IMG/VR virus record: IMGVR_UViG_3300048018_000619
Span: 29,253 to 93,252 of that record
Source of the DNA: a virus
DNA length: 64,000 nt
Direction: 5' to 3' (one strand)
Shown: in pieces, positions 52,354 through 60,296 of the stretch
Layout: each line of letters opens with the position of its first letter
Numbering within the stretch: the first letter of the stretch is position 1
The notes under the pieces: model-generated
Databases searched by the model: none
Seen by the model: only the letters and a program-made list of their open reading frames with translations
Told to the model about the DNA's origin: nothing
Program-made: the position numbers and the translations under genes

Positions 52354-54693
52354 TTATATTTTTGTATTAATTGATTGTATTGATGATATGTTTTCATTTT
52401 TCTCAATCATAAGTAGGTTATCCGACCATGTCCTAATTAATGGGTTATGTGAAATTACTAGTATGTGTTCGAAATATTCTTTAATTTTGATGAAGAATTC
52501 ACCCACCATTTCTAAATTTTCGTCCGCAATCTTCCCAAATACTTCATCCATAACTACAATGTTTGGTTTTGGTAATGATGAAACCTTTGTTAGTACACTT
52601 CTAAGTGCTAAGGATGCAATTGTTCTTTCATACCCCGAACCAGCGTAAAGGGGTTTCACAACCCTGGTATCTGTATCTATCATTATGAAATCAAGTTCAT
52701 TACTACTATTAATTTTAATCTCTAATTTAAACATACAACTATCATCCAATAAATGACTTAGTTCATTGTTTAAAAATGGGATCATGTCTCTCAGAATAGT
52801 TTTAGAAATACCATTTTTACCAAACACGGTTAAATATACTTTATATGTTTCTAAAACTTTCTCCTCCACCAATATTTCTTTTATTAATTTCTTATTAATG
52901 TCGATTTTTTCGTTAAAGTTCTTTATATCATTCTTATACCTTTCAACCAAAATATTTGATTGTTTAATGTCAGAAGACGCAGTGTCTATTTGAGTTCTGA
53001 GTACTATTAGATCTTTATCTATTTGTATATTTCTTTCGTGTTTCTTTTTGTTAGCTTCAAAAAATTCTAGTTTGTTTTTTTTATCCTTCTTATCCATCTC
53101 GATTTGTCTAATCTCAAGTTCGTATCGAGTATTGATAAGTTTATTTTTTTCATAGGTCTCGTATTCTTTTTTCAGTGTTGAGAATTTGACTTCCTCTTCG
53201 GTCGTTATTTCAATTGTCTTATTAGTTTTATCAATGGTTTTCTCAAAATCCTTGATTTCTAATTTTTTAGAGTTTATTTCTTTGGTGTGGTCCACGCCCT
53301 CTAAAGGTCGTTTACATGTAGGACATGTGCTCCCCTCAGTTAATTGGTGTATTTGGTCCTCACATTTTTTTATGTTGTGAGTATCCTCCTTTACTTTAAA
53401 TGATAAATCCCTCAATAAGTCCTTTATTGAATCATGTTTTTCTTCTAAATAATAATCTTTAGGTTCCTTTACAACTGTTTCTTTTAAAGTCTTATTAAGT
53501 CTTTTTATTTTTTCATCACAATCTTTAATTTCACTCTTAATTGTGGTTGGATTGGTCTTCACTAAGGTCTGATCAACATCAGTGTGTTTCTCACTTAATA
53601 TTTTCTCTTTCTTTTCTTCTAAATCTTTTAATTTTTTAGTTGCATCTGTTAAATCCTTCTTTTTCTTAGAAATTTCCCCATCCTTTATTTTAATCTGATC
53701 ATAATATGTCTCTATCTGATTCTCTAAGGTAAACTTATCTTTAGTGTTAGATAACATCTTTCTTTCATAGGTGTTTTTCATTTCCCTACAAACCCTTTCC
53801 TTCTCTTTTAACGCCTCTAGACCTATAAATTTCGTAAGTATTTGACCTCTTTCGGTTGGTTTGGTGTCTATCAACTCCTCTAAGTTATATCCTGTGGTTA
53901 ATATTGTTGAGAGGAAGTCTTTTTTCGTTCCTATTGCTTTGACAATGAACTTTTCCGTTTCTTTACGTTGTTCTCCCGATAAGTTCTTATATGTGCCATC
54001 TTCAAGAATTTTATGAAACTGTAAATCATTTTTTACTGTGTATTTCTCAGATCTACCTAATTTTCTAGTTACTTCTCTTTCAATCACATAGTCCTCACCA
54101 TCGATAGTTATCACACCTTTTACATGTACACGGTTTTTATCGGTAAATCTATTAAAAATCTCTTCAGATTTGTTTGTTTTGGTGGTGCTGTTAAAGAATA
54201 AAAACATTAATAAATCTACTGTAGAGGTAGATTTCCCACCAAAATTCCTTGGATTAGATTCCACAACAGTAATACCGTCTAAATTCTCAAAATCTATTTT
54301 ATTGTTTTCCCCAAAAGATAGAAAGTTTGAAAACTCAACATTTTTAATATACCACCTATTATACTTGATAATTGTCTCATCTTGTGCAAAAATAGTTTCA
54401 TTAACCTTATTATCTAATCTATCAATCATGTCACCATGAGTAACAATGTTATTTTGTTTAATGAAGTCATTCATTAATAACTTCTGATAATTAGGATCTA
54501 AAATACTTTCACTTATTTCTAGTGATTTTAGTTTATTATTATTGTTTGTGGTTTGAATTTTGGTAATTACCTTAATGAATCTAGTGTTGTATTTTTCTTT
54601 AAAGTAATTTTTAACCCTCTTCATTTTTTCAGGTGTGAATGCTTCAGGGGTATCATGCCATGTTACTTTTATGTATGGATTTTCGTGTTTCAT
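52354..54693 (-). CDS. 46: SbcC/Rad50-type recombination nuclease subunit (T4 gp46-like)
   Basis: 779 residues. Walker A is SNPRNFGGKST (near 145-157), the zinc hook CPTC sits in the middle of a long coiled coil (about 455), the ABC signature is YAGSGYERTIASLAL and Walker B is NIVVMDEVFG. This is the Rad50/SbcC family that works with gp47. About 110 unrecognised residues precede the ATPase, whereas most relatives begin directly there. It is separated from its partner gene by three small genes. It processes DNA ends in recombination. Confidence 0.9.
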   Translation of the reverse strand: MKHENPYIKVTWHDTPEAFTPEKMKRVKNYFKEKYNTRFIKVITKIQTTNNNNKLKSLEISESILDPNYQKLLMNDFIKQNNIVTHGDMIDRLDNKVNETIFAQDETIIKYNRWYIKNVEFSNFLSFGENNKIDFENLDGITVVESNPRNFGGKSTSTVDLLMFLFFNSTTKTNKSEEIFNRFTDKNRVHVKGVITIDGEDYVIEREVTRKLGRSEKYTVKNDLQFHKILEDGTYKNLSGEQRKETEKFIVKAIGTKKDFLSTILTTGYNLEELIDTKPTERGQILTKFIGLEALKEKERVCREMKNTYERKMLSNTKDKFTLENQIETYYDQIKIKDGEISKKKKDLTDATKKLKDLEEKKEKILSEKHTDVDQTLVKTNPTTIKSEIKDCDEKIKRLNKTLKETVVKEPKDYYLEEKHDSIKDLLRDLSFKVKEDTHNIKKCEDQIHQLTEGSTCPTCKRPLEGVDHTKEINSKKLEIKDFEKTIDKTNKTIEITTEEEVKFSTLKKEYETYEKNKLINTRYELEIRQIEMDKKDKKNKLEFFEANKKKHERNIQIDKDLIVLRTQIDTASSDIKQSNILVERYKNDIKNFNEKIDINKKLIKEILVEEKVLETYKVYLTVFGKNGISKTILRDMIPFLNNELSHLLDDSCMFKLEIKINSSNELDFIMIDTDTRVVKPLYAGSGYERTIASLALRSVLTKVSSLPKPNIVVMDEVFGKIADENLEMVGEFFIKIKEYFEHILVISHNPLIRTWSDNLLMIEKNENISSIQSINTKI

Positions 54694-55206
54694 TTATTTT
54701 ACTTTATAGTATTTTCCATTTTTTACATTGTAAGTTTCTACATCACTTTCCCTGAAGGATAACCATTCCTCAACTTCATTACTGTTTGAAGGTTTAAATT
54801 TGGTTCTAACTAACTTTTTAGAATTCCTAACCGTCTCGGGACGAATGATCAAGAACTGAGTGAAATCAACATTAGACCTTACAAATATATTCTTATGACT
54901 ACTTGGATTAACCCTTACTTTATTGTAGTACGTATATTCATCTAACCAATACTTCTCTTTCCTAATTGGGATATTTGCAGTCCTAAAAGACTGTTCAGAT
55001 ATAAGTGAGTAATTGTTGTTTTCCCAAAAATTACCGCTCCATTTACCATGTTCAACCTCCACACCTAACGTGGGATCGTTTATACCTACAAGATCTATCT
55101 TATTGTGTATGTCATTATGTTTTAAATTAATTCTAAACCGTTGTTTAAAAAATTTAATCACTTCATTCCTAATAAGAGTATCATTGAATTTACCCGGTAT
55201 AAACAT
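54694..55206 (-). CDS. Hypothetical protein, possible PD-(D/E)XK-type nuclease
   Basis: 170 residues. The motif NKIDLVGINDPTLGVEVEHGKW could be the D...ExE core of a restriction-type nuclease (D at about 42, E at 55 and 57), followed by WLDEYTYYNKVRVN. No clear lysine of the ExK pair is seen, so the match is weak. It sits between the gp46 gene and small membrane gene, among DNA repair genes. The call is tentative. Confidence 0.35.
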   Translation of the reverse strand: MFIPGKFNDTLIRNEVIKFFKQRFRINLKHNDIHNKIDLVGINDPTLGVEVEHGKWSGNFWENNNYSLISEQSFRTANIPIRKEKYWLDEYTYYNKVRVNPSSHKNIFVRSNVDFTQFLIIRPETVRNSKKLVRTKFKPSNSNEVEEWLSFRESDVETYNVKNGKYYKVK

Positions 55207-55214
55207 TCATGGTC

Positions 55215-55526
55215 TTATTTTATTCTACTTTCTTCGAAAAATTCTACAAAAGAGTTTATTGCCCAAACGACACCCGCGGTGAATAATCCGTCAAAGAATA
55301 TCCCAAAATAACCTACCGAGAAAATTTTTGAACTTATACCTCCTAAGGTTAACGATAAAAAGAAACCCACCCATGTTGATGTACATAGAGGACAATTAAC
55401 TAATTCACCGAAAAACTTTGAGTGTTTGTTGATCCAATTACGAAGACCTTCGAATATTGATCCGTATACTATTATGGTCGTCATTCCATACGCCATAAAA
55501 CTCCAAAATATTAATAAACCTATCAT
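55215..55526 (-). CDS. DUF1360-like membrane protein
   Basis: 103 residues, two to three hydrophobic segments (MIGLLIFWSFMAYGMTTIIV at the start, FSVGYFGIFFDGLFTAGVVW near the end). The central motif CPLCTSTWVGFFLSL has the 'CxxCxxxWVG' form typical of DUF1360 proteins. Phage and Bacteroidota copies have no known function. A host-type promoter (TTG-N20-TATCTTTT) lies directly upstream, ending three bases before the ATG. Confidence 0.65.
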   Translation of the reverse strand: MIGLLIFWSFMAYGMTTIIVYGSIFEGLRNWINKHSKFFGELVNCPLCTSTWVGFFLSLTLGGISSKIFSVGYFGIFFDGLFTAGVVWAINSFVEFFEESRIK

Positions 55527-55529
55527 ATT

Positions 55530-55560
55530 AAAAGATACGTAAATTAATATTAAGAGTCAA
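55530..55560 (-). promoter_or_regulatory. Host-type promoter, TTG-N20-TATCTTTT
   Basis: Coding strand TTGACTCTT..., 20 bases after TTG, then TATCTTTT, ending three bases before the ATG at 55526. A transcript would be nearly leaderless. Confidence 0.5.
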
Positions 55561-55566
55561 CCCCGT

Positions 55567-56157
55567 TTACTCGTCGTATAATGAGTTTAGGTTGGAATTT
55601 TTAATGTATTTTGCTTTGTTTAGGTTGGATAGAGATGAGGTTATTTTTTCTAACTCCTCTTTAAGTTTTTTATTCTCTTCTTTCAATTTCTCAATCTCAT
55701 CGTTATTGATAACCTCCTTTACAACTTTCTTAGGTTTCTTTTTAAGTTTTGTCTCAAGTGAGGTGACTTTTTTTGATAGTCCTTTTTTATCTTTTTCTAA
55801 TTCAGAGATTTTATCACCGAGTTGTTTGACCTGCTCGTCATCAGTTATGTATATTTCCTTTTCTACTATTACTTCGATAGGTTTTTCTACTTCAACTATC
55901 TTTTCAACCTCTTTGATTACTTCAACAGGTTTTTCTACTTCTTTGATTACTTCAATTTCTTTTACGACTTCTTTCTCAATCTCCTTAATGACTTCCTTAC
56001 CTTTTAAAAAGGAGGGAGTTTCACCGTATTTTAAGATAGTGAATCCTCTGTCAAATGTTTCCTTTGCTAACTTGTTTACCTTAACTATTTTATTTAGTTC
56101 ACAGTATTCAAGGAATTCATCATCCAATATTAAGGAGGATTTCTTTTTCATCATCAA
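55567..56157 (-). CDS. Coiled-coil protein with Glu-Val-Lys repeats
   Basis: 196 residues. A repeat region at about 62-105 reads EVIKEVEKPVEVIKEVEKIV, then the protein forms a long coiled coil (DKISELEKDKKGLSKKVTSL, LEEELEKITSSL-like). There is no enzyme motif. The start overlaps the gp47 gene by 38 bases. The repeats and coiled coil suggest a rod or bridging protein; linked position between gp47 and gp46 hints at a role with them, which is inference. Confidence 0.5.
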   Translation of the reverse strand: MMMKKKSSLILDDEFLEYCELNKIVKVNKLAKETFDRGFTILKYGETPSFLKGKEVIKEIEKEVVKEIEVIKEVEKPVEVIKEVEKIVEVEKPIEVIVEKEIYITDDEQVKQLGDKISELEKDKKGLSKKVTSLETKLKKKPKKVVKEVINNDEIEKLKEENKKLKEELEKITSSLSNLNKAKYIKNSNLNSLYDE

Positions 56158-56923
56158 TATCTTTAATGTCGTTTATTGAGAAGTGAAGAAATGGTTGTTT
56201 GTTTTCCAAATCAAAGAACTCATAGTCATCGGTCTCTACATCATAAATACCATATCCGTGATGTTTTACCGTTTCGCCAAAGTTTTGTTGTACTAATGAA
56301 CCAACCATAACCGCTCTCCCACCATCAGGTAATTCAAAAACTTGTCTCTTATGAATGTCTCCACATAATAATATGTCAAGGTCCTTAAAATTTAAAGGAG
56401 AATATCCGTCTTCAAACTCATAACCAGTGTCGGTGGATAATCCCGCAATTGGACTATGGAAAAGACCGACATATAACCCGTCTTCTTTTTCAAATACAGG
56501 TCTTTGATTGTGTTGGTATAGTGAGTAGACAACCCAATTAATATTCTCGTCTTTATAAACCTCACTATCTTTATAGTAGACAATGTTGTCGTTTTTCATC
56601 ATTTCAACAACAGGTGTTATACTATCAACCCTTTCGTGATTATTTTCTAAGAAATCATGATTACCGGGTATGATAACTACCTTACCTATTTCACGAGTAA
56701 TGTCATTTAAGAATTTAGATAATATTACTAATTGTTCGTTAGATATGTTTATCTTTTCATGAACCAAGTCACCCGCAATAACGACCCTTATTTCGTGGTA
56801 TTCATAACCCTTTACTTGTTCCTTAGCACTCTCAATAAACTTTTCAAATTGTTCAATATACATATCGTGGTACTTAGTCCTACGTATATGTATGTCGGCA
56901 GTATGTATAATTTTTTTAATCAT
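56120..56923 (-). CDS. 47: SbcD/Mre11-type nuclease subunit (T4 gp47-like)
   Basis: 267 residues, about 20% shorter than T4 gp47. The metallophosphoesterase motifs are all present: HTADIHI (D-x-H), VIAGDLVH, IPGNHDF, LFHSPIAG and LCGDIHK. These bind two metal ions and cut DNA together with the ATPase gp46. Its gene overlaps the small basic gene upstream by eight bases. The intact motifs make enzyme activity likely. Confidence 0.9.
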   Translation of the reverse strand: MIKKIIHTADIHIRRTKYHDMYIEQFEKFIESAKEQVKGYEYHEIRVVIAGDLVHEKINISNEQLVILSKFLNDITREIGKVVIIPGNHDFLENNHERVDSITPVVEMMKNDNIVYYKDSEVYKDENINWVVYSLYQHNQRPVFEKEDGLYVGLFHSPIAGLSTDTGYEFEDGYSPLNFKDLDILLCGDIHKRQVFELPDGGRAVMVGSLVQQNFGETVKHHGYGIYDVETDDYEFFDLENKQPFLHFSINDIKDIDDEKEILLNIG

Positions 56924-57155
56924 TTCTATTTGATTTAGCTCGTTTTCTTTCTCTTCTAAGTTTTTTATCTGATAAACCTCTGTTTTCTATATCTTTAGTT
57001 TCGGTTTTGTTGTTAGTTTTTACCTTAACAGATTTTCTATTTTTCTTATATTCTTCTTTACTACAATAAAACCAAGAACCACTACTAACCAACATTTCTG
57101 CAGTAGAGTCATCAACTCTTCTTACGTCTTCACTATTATTTTTAACTGTTTTCAT
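56916..57155 (-). CDS. Small basic protein next to gp47
   Basis: 79 residues. It has a short WFYCSKEEYKKNRKSVKVK core and an extremely basic tail (DKKLRRERKRAKSNRND). It may bind nucleic acid. The gene lies one base from the stop of the nucleotidyltransferase gene and overlaps the gp47 start by eight bases. Not a recognised family. Placement with the DNA end-processing genes makes a DNA-related helper plausible. Confidence 0.45.
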   Translation of the reverse strand: MKTVKNNSEDVRRVDDSTAEMLVSSGSWFYCSKEEYKKNRKSVKVKTNNKTETKDIENRGLSDKKLRRERKRAKSNRND

Positions 57156-57156
57156 A

Positions 57157-57912
57157 TTACTCTCTTTTATAATCGTCTTCTATTCTAATGATATCGTCCT
57201 CACCAAAGTAAGTTCCTGTTTGGACTTCTACAAATTCAACAACCTCATCTGTCTCATTCCATGCTCTGTGTTTTCTCCCTTTAGGTATTCTAACTGATTG
57301 TCCCTCACCTCTAAAAATTTTTTCATCATCTAATACAATGGTCAAAGTTCCTTTGGTGACTGTCCATACCTCCTGCCTTTCAGTATGGTATTGGTAAGAC
57401 ATTCTTTGTTCTGGATTTAATATAATATTCTTTACTTTACATTTATCTGTTTCGTAAACTACTTTATATTCACCCCAAGGTTTAACCTCACTTTGATAAG
57501 TCGACTCACTTATCAGTTTTTTAAATTTTGTGGTAGACCATCCATGATCCCTATTAATCCATGATATTGGAATATCTAACTCATCGCCAGTGAATTTTCG
57601 GTCTTTATAGTCAACACCTTGGAACCTTACGTCGGGTTTTATCTCTTTAAGAAGTTCAACCAAATCCTTTTCATATGTATATGTATATATATTTGAAATG
57701 AATCTTATAGAGAAAAGGATCTGCATTCTTTCCTGTATATCTAAAATTGGTTTTAATTTTTCTTTAGGTCTTTCAATTGATGGATCGGTATGTAATAAAA
57801 TTATAAACTCTTCACATTGATCGAAACACTCTTTAAACATGTGAACATAACCTGGATGAATAATATCAAAATTACCCGCAATAACTCCTTTCTTAAATTT
57901 CTTCTCCATCAT
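57157..57912 (-). CDS. Nucleotidyltransferase-cupin fusion protein
   Basis: 251 residues. Residues 1-135 are a cytidylyltransferase-like Rossmann domain: GNFDIIHPGYVHMF (the usual HxGH reads HPGY), DYKDRKFTGDEL and HGWSTTKFK. Residues 140-251 form a cupin of the mannose-6-phosphate-isomerase-type: WGEYKVVYETD, then QMSYQYHTERQEVWTVTKG-like, IPKGRKHRAW and VQTGTYFGEDD. Such fusions may make and modify a nucleotide-linked sugar or polyol. The shorter neighbour at 57893 has the first domain only. The second histidine of HxGH is Tyr here, so catalysis is uncertain. Confidence 0.72.
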   Translation of the reverse strand: MMEKKFKKGVIAGNFDIIHPGYVHMFKECFDQCEEFIILLHTDPSIERPKEKLKPILDIQERMQILFSIRFISNIYTYTYEKDLVELLKEIKPDVRFQGVDYKDRKFTGDELDIPISWINRDHGWSTTKFKKLISESTYQSEVKPWGEYKVVYETDKCKVKNIILNPEQRMSYQYHTERQEVWTVTKGTLTIVLDDEKIFRGEGQSVRIPKGRKHRAWNETDEVVEFVEVQTGTYFGEDDIIRIEDDYKRE

Positions 57913-58342
57913 TTAATATGTTTGGGTTTTGTTGTATGGTCTGTCTTGTAATAAGATCTTTTATTTTAGTAGTTGACCAATTATGGGATCTAGTTGTATA
58001 TATTACCTCTATTGGTAGTTCTTTCCCTGTGAAATCTTTACCTAAATAATCTTCACCCAATATTCTGATATCAGGTTTAATTATATTTATCAATTCTAAT
58101 AATTCTTCTTCTGTTTGGTATACGAATACTTCATCTATGTATTGTATAGACATTAGAGTTTTATATCTTTCGTAAAGAGGGATAACAGGTTTATATTTAC
58201 TTTTTCTATGTAAAGATGGATCTCTTTGTAGGAAGACAATAAACCAATCACAATGTTGTTTTGCGGTCTCGAAAGTGTATATATAACCCGGATGTAATAA
58301 ATCAAAATTACCCGCAGTAAAACCTATCTTTCCTTTTCCCAT
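57893..58342 (-). CDS. Cytidylyltransferase-like nucleotidyltransferase
   Basis: 149 residues. It has GNFDLLHPGYIYTFETA, DYLGKDFTGKEL and HNWSTTKIK, the same motifs as the N-terminal half of the fusion neighbour, with the HxGH site again HPGY. This family transfers a nucleotide to a phosphorylated alcohol or sugar. The two genes overlap by 20 bases, so they are coupled paralogues. Possible substrates are glycerol-3-phosphate, ribitol phosphate or sugar phosphates; none can be told apart here. Confidence 0.75.
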   Translation of the reverse strand: MGKGKIGFTAGNFDLLHPGYIYTFETAKQHCDWFIVFLQRDPSLHRKSKYKPVIPLYERYKTLMSIQYIDEVFVYQTEEELLELINIIKPDIRILGEDYLGKDFTGKELPIEVIYTTRSHNWSTTKIKDLITRQTIQQNPNILNDGEEI

Positions 58343-59196
58343 TATTTTAAAACTTTATCCATATCCATTAAAAGGATTTTATGTGTGACATCTTTAGGTA
58401 CCCTATATTCCTCATAACTCATATCTTCCTTTACCAAGACGATTATACAACCTAACAATTTCTTGTGTTCAAAATCCGAACCCTCTAACATCTTCATAAG
58501 AAGTCTACCGTAAAAGGGTAGTTGTAAATAATAGTGACCTAATGCAGTACTATCTACATTATCAAAAGGTGGATACATTTTTTTTGTGTAATGTTTCTTT
58601 TTAAAGTTTTCAGGTTTATTTGTTTTCCAATCAGTAATAACAATACCATAATCGGTACCTTCTTTATTCTCAACTAACCACACCTTATCAGGTTGACCCA
58701 CATAACCTAAATCAGGATCACCTAAGACAATTTCCGTATCGAGTAATACTGCATTTCTTTCGTGCATTAACTTTATAAAGTCTTTTCCCGCACCTATCAT
58801 ATTATTACTTCGTTCTATTTGTTCCTCATCACATTGATATATTGGTTCTCTTACATCTTTATAATCTCCGTACTCTGAGATCAACTCTTTTTCTAAAATG
58901 TAATGTACCCTACTCCCTTGGTTAGTTGCGTAAGTTCCTTTATCGGCCCACTCCTTTAATAATTCTTTCTGTTTTTGTTTGTCTCCCTTAGACATTCTCC
59001 ATGAGATACCTTCAGAATCAAACTCTTCATAGAATTTTTTTATAACCTTGGATACCGATGGATAATTAGACCTAATCATACCATTATTATCCCTCATGAA
59101 ATATAAATGGTCTTCCTCAATAAAAGTTAAACTTATATCTTCTCTTCTTTTATTTAGTATTTTTCTTATTTTCTCTGCCTCTTTATTTAAATCCAT
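58342..59196 (-). CDS. PD-(D/E)XK exonuclease, Cas4/RecB-like
   Basis: 284 residues. Motifs are NQGSRVHYILEKEL (GxxxHxxxE), GYVGQPDKVWLVE (the 'D' of motif II) and YGIVITDWKTNKPENF (the 'DxK' of motif III), then HYYLQLPFYGRLL (QLxxY). These four match RecB/Cas4-type nucleases. No four-cysteine iron-sulfur set is seen. The gene is between the primase and nucleotidyltransferase genes, in a replication-repair block. It likely trims or resects DNA ends. Confidence 0.8.
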   Translation of the reverse strand: MDLNKEAEKIRKILNKRREDISLTFIEEDHLYFMRDNNGMIRSNYPSVSKVIKKFYEEFDSEGISWRMSKGDKQKQKELLKEWADKGTYATNQGSRVHYILEKELISEYGDYKDVREPIYQCDEEQIERSNNMIGAGKDFIKLMHERNAVLLDTEIVLGDPDLGYVGQPDKVWLVENKEGTDYGIVITDWKTNKPENFKKKHYTKKMYPPFDNVDSTALGHYYLQLPFYGRLLMKMLEGSDFEHKKLLGCIIVLVKEDMSYEEYRVPKDVTHKILLMDMDKVLK

Positions 59197-60137
59197 TAAT
59201 CTAATTGTGTTTCGTTGTGATTTGATAAGTCACCACCCATATCGGCAATGTCCTTATCTGAGTCTAATTTTATTACCCATATTTTACCCATGAGTCTTCC
59301 CACATTCATTCTGTGGTATAATTTTACAGTATCTGACCACGCATCCCCATCCAAAACAATGGTTACTTTATTTGCGTTATCATATATTTTTTCCAATAAA
59401 TTATCGGTAATGAACTTACCTAACATTGGTATAGAGTTTTCTAAAAATAAACTATCAAATGCCCCCTCAACAATATAAACGGGTTTGTCCCAATCTATCA
59501 AATGTTCGTTCCATATTAGATTATCTTTATCTGCTTGGGGATTCATATACTTTCTCCTACTATACCTTGTAAAAGACCTAGCAACAAAATAATTTATGTC
59601 ATCGTATTCATCGTACGACGGTATAATTACCCTATTTTCATATAAACCATTGTCACAATAACCAATTCGGTATTTTTTAATCATTTCATCGGTTATATTT
59701 CTACCCCTCAAATAATTGTATGCTCGTTTATATTGGTGTGTCAATTTTCTACCTGTACTCGCCTCTGAAAATTCTATAAATTCTTTAGGTAGTCTTAATT
59801 TTTTAAATTTTTTATCTGCCCGATATACAAATTCATCAGGACTATATAATTTGAAATCTCTAATTTGTATTTTACTACCATACTTGTAAACTAACCTATT
59901 TAAATGTCCGTGTGTGTGGTGGGTTTCAGAACAAACCCAACATTTATATACAAACATTTTATAGTTTATCTCTAAATTACCTTTACCATCACCTTCATCT
60001 AAACCCTTTACATCATGTGAACATACGGGACAATCGAACGTAATTTGACCCCTCGCATCATTGTGTGATCTACTGTCACCAAATATATCGTGGAGAACAT
60101 CAACTAACGGTATAAAATCTACTTCTTGGGTCATCAT
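59196..60137 (-). CDS. DnaG-type primase (T4 gp61-like)
   Basis: 313 residues from the ATG at 60137 (MMTQEVDF). The N-terminal zinc site is CPVC (C36, C39) and CWVC (C66, C69). The central part resembles the DnaG core (YKRAYNYLRGRNITDEMIKK). The Toprim motifs are VYIVEGAFDSLFLEN and KVTIVLDGDAWS. It makes RNA primers for lagging-strand synthesis. Its helicase partner is not in this window. The start lies 24 bases from the terminator of the RuvC-like operon, so it begins a new transcript. Confidence 0.82.
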   Translation of the reverse strand: MMTQEVDFIPLVDVLHDIFGDSRSHNDARGQITFDCPVCSHDVKGLDEGDGKGNLEINYKMFVYKCWVCSETHHTHGHLNRLVYKYGSKIQIRDFKLYSPDEFVYRADKKFKKLRLPKEFIEFSEASTGRKLTHQYKRAYNYLRGRNITDEMIKKYRIGYCDNGLYENRVIIPSYDEYDDINYFVARSFTRYSRRKYMNPQADKDNLIWNEHLIDWDKPVYIVEGAFDSLFLENSIPMLGKFITDNLLEKIYDNANKVTIVLDGDAWSDTVKLYHRMNVGRLMGKIWVIKLDSDKDIADMGGDLSNHNETQLD

Positions 60138-60141
60138 AGTT

Positions 60142-60149
60142 ATAATATA
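60142..60149 (-). promoter_or_regulatory. Possible -10 box TATATTAT before the primase gene
   Basis: Coding strand CGTATATTATAACTATG, four bases before the ATG at 60137. The CG before the box repeats in other host-type promoters here, but the TTG is not at 20 bases, so this is weak. Confidence 0.25.
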
Positions 60150-60164
60150 CGAAAAATAAATGAC

Positions 60165-60200
60165 AAAAAAAAGTCCCCAGGAACACCACTCCCTGGGGAC
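60165..60200 (-). terminator. Strong Rho-independent terminator
   Basis: Stem GTCCCCAGG (60173-60181) pairs perfectly with CCTGGGGAC (60192-60200), and the minus strand continues with a run of eight T (60165-60172). It is the strongest terminator in the window. It lies 97 bases after the RuvC-like stop. Confidence 0.85.
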
Positions 60201-60262
60201 AACCAACCAACGTATAAGGAATAAACCCTATACGCCCCGTTTTCTCTTTTCATTAATAAATA
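60165..60262 (-). ncRNA. Candidate small structured RNA ending in the strong terminator
   Basis: The 97 bases between the RuvC-like stop and the terminator hold no gene. On the minus strand they have a promoter-like TTATATTTATTA at about 60255-60266. A near-perfect hairpin (CGTATA...TATACG) lies at 60211-60234, and then the perfect terminator stem follows. A separate RNA of 80-100 nt is one reading; an elaborate 3' UTR is the other. Confidence 0.35.
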
Positions 60263-60296
60263 TAAGTAATTTTATTAAGAAAGTAAAGTCCCTTTC

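Noticed and set aside
55592-56179. A 195-residue plus-strand frame
   Set aside because: Antisense to the Glu-Val-Lys coiled-coil gene. The reverse of such repeats is naturally open; the product is all Ser and Phe.
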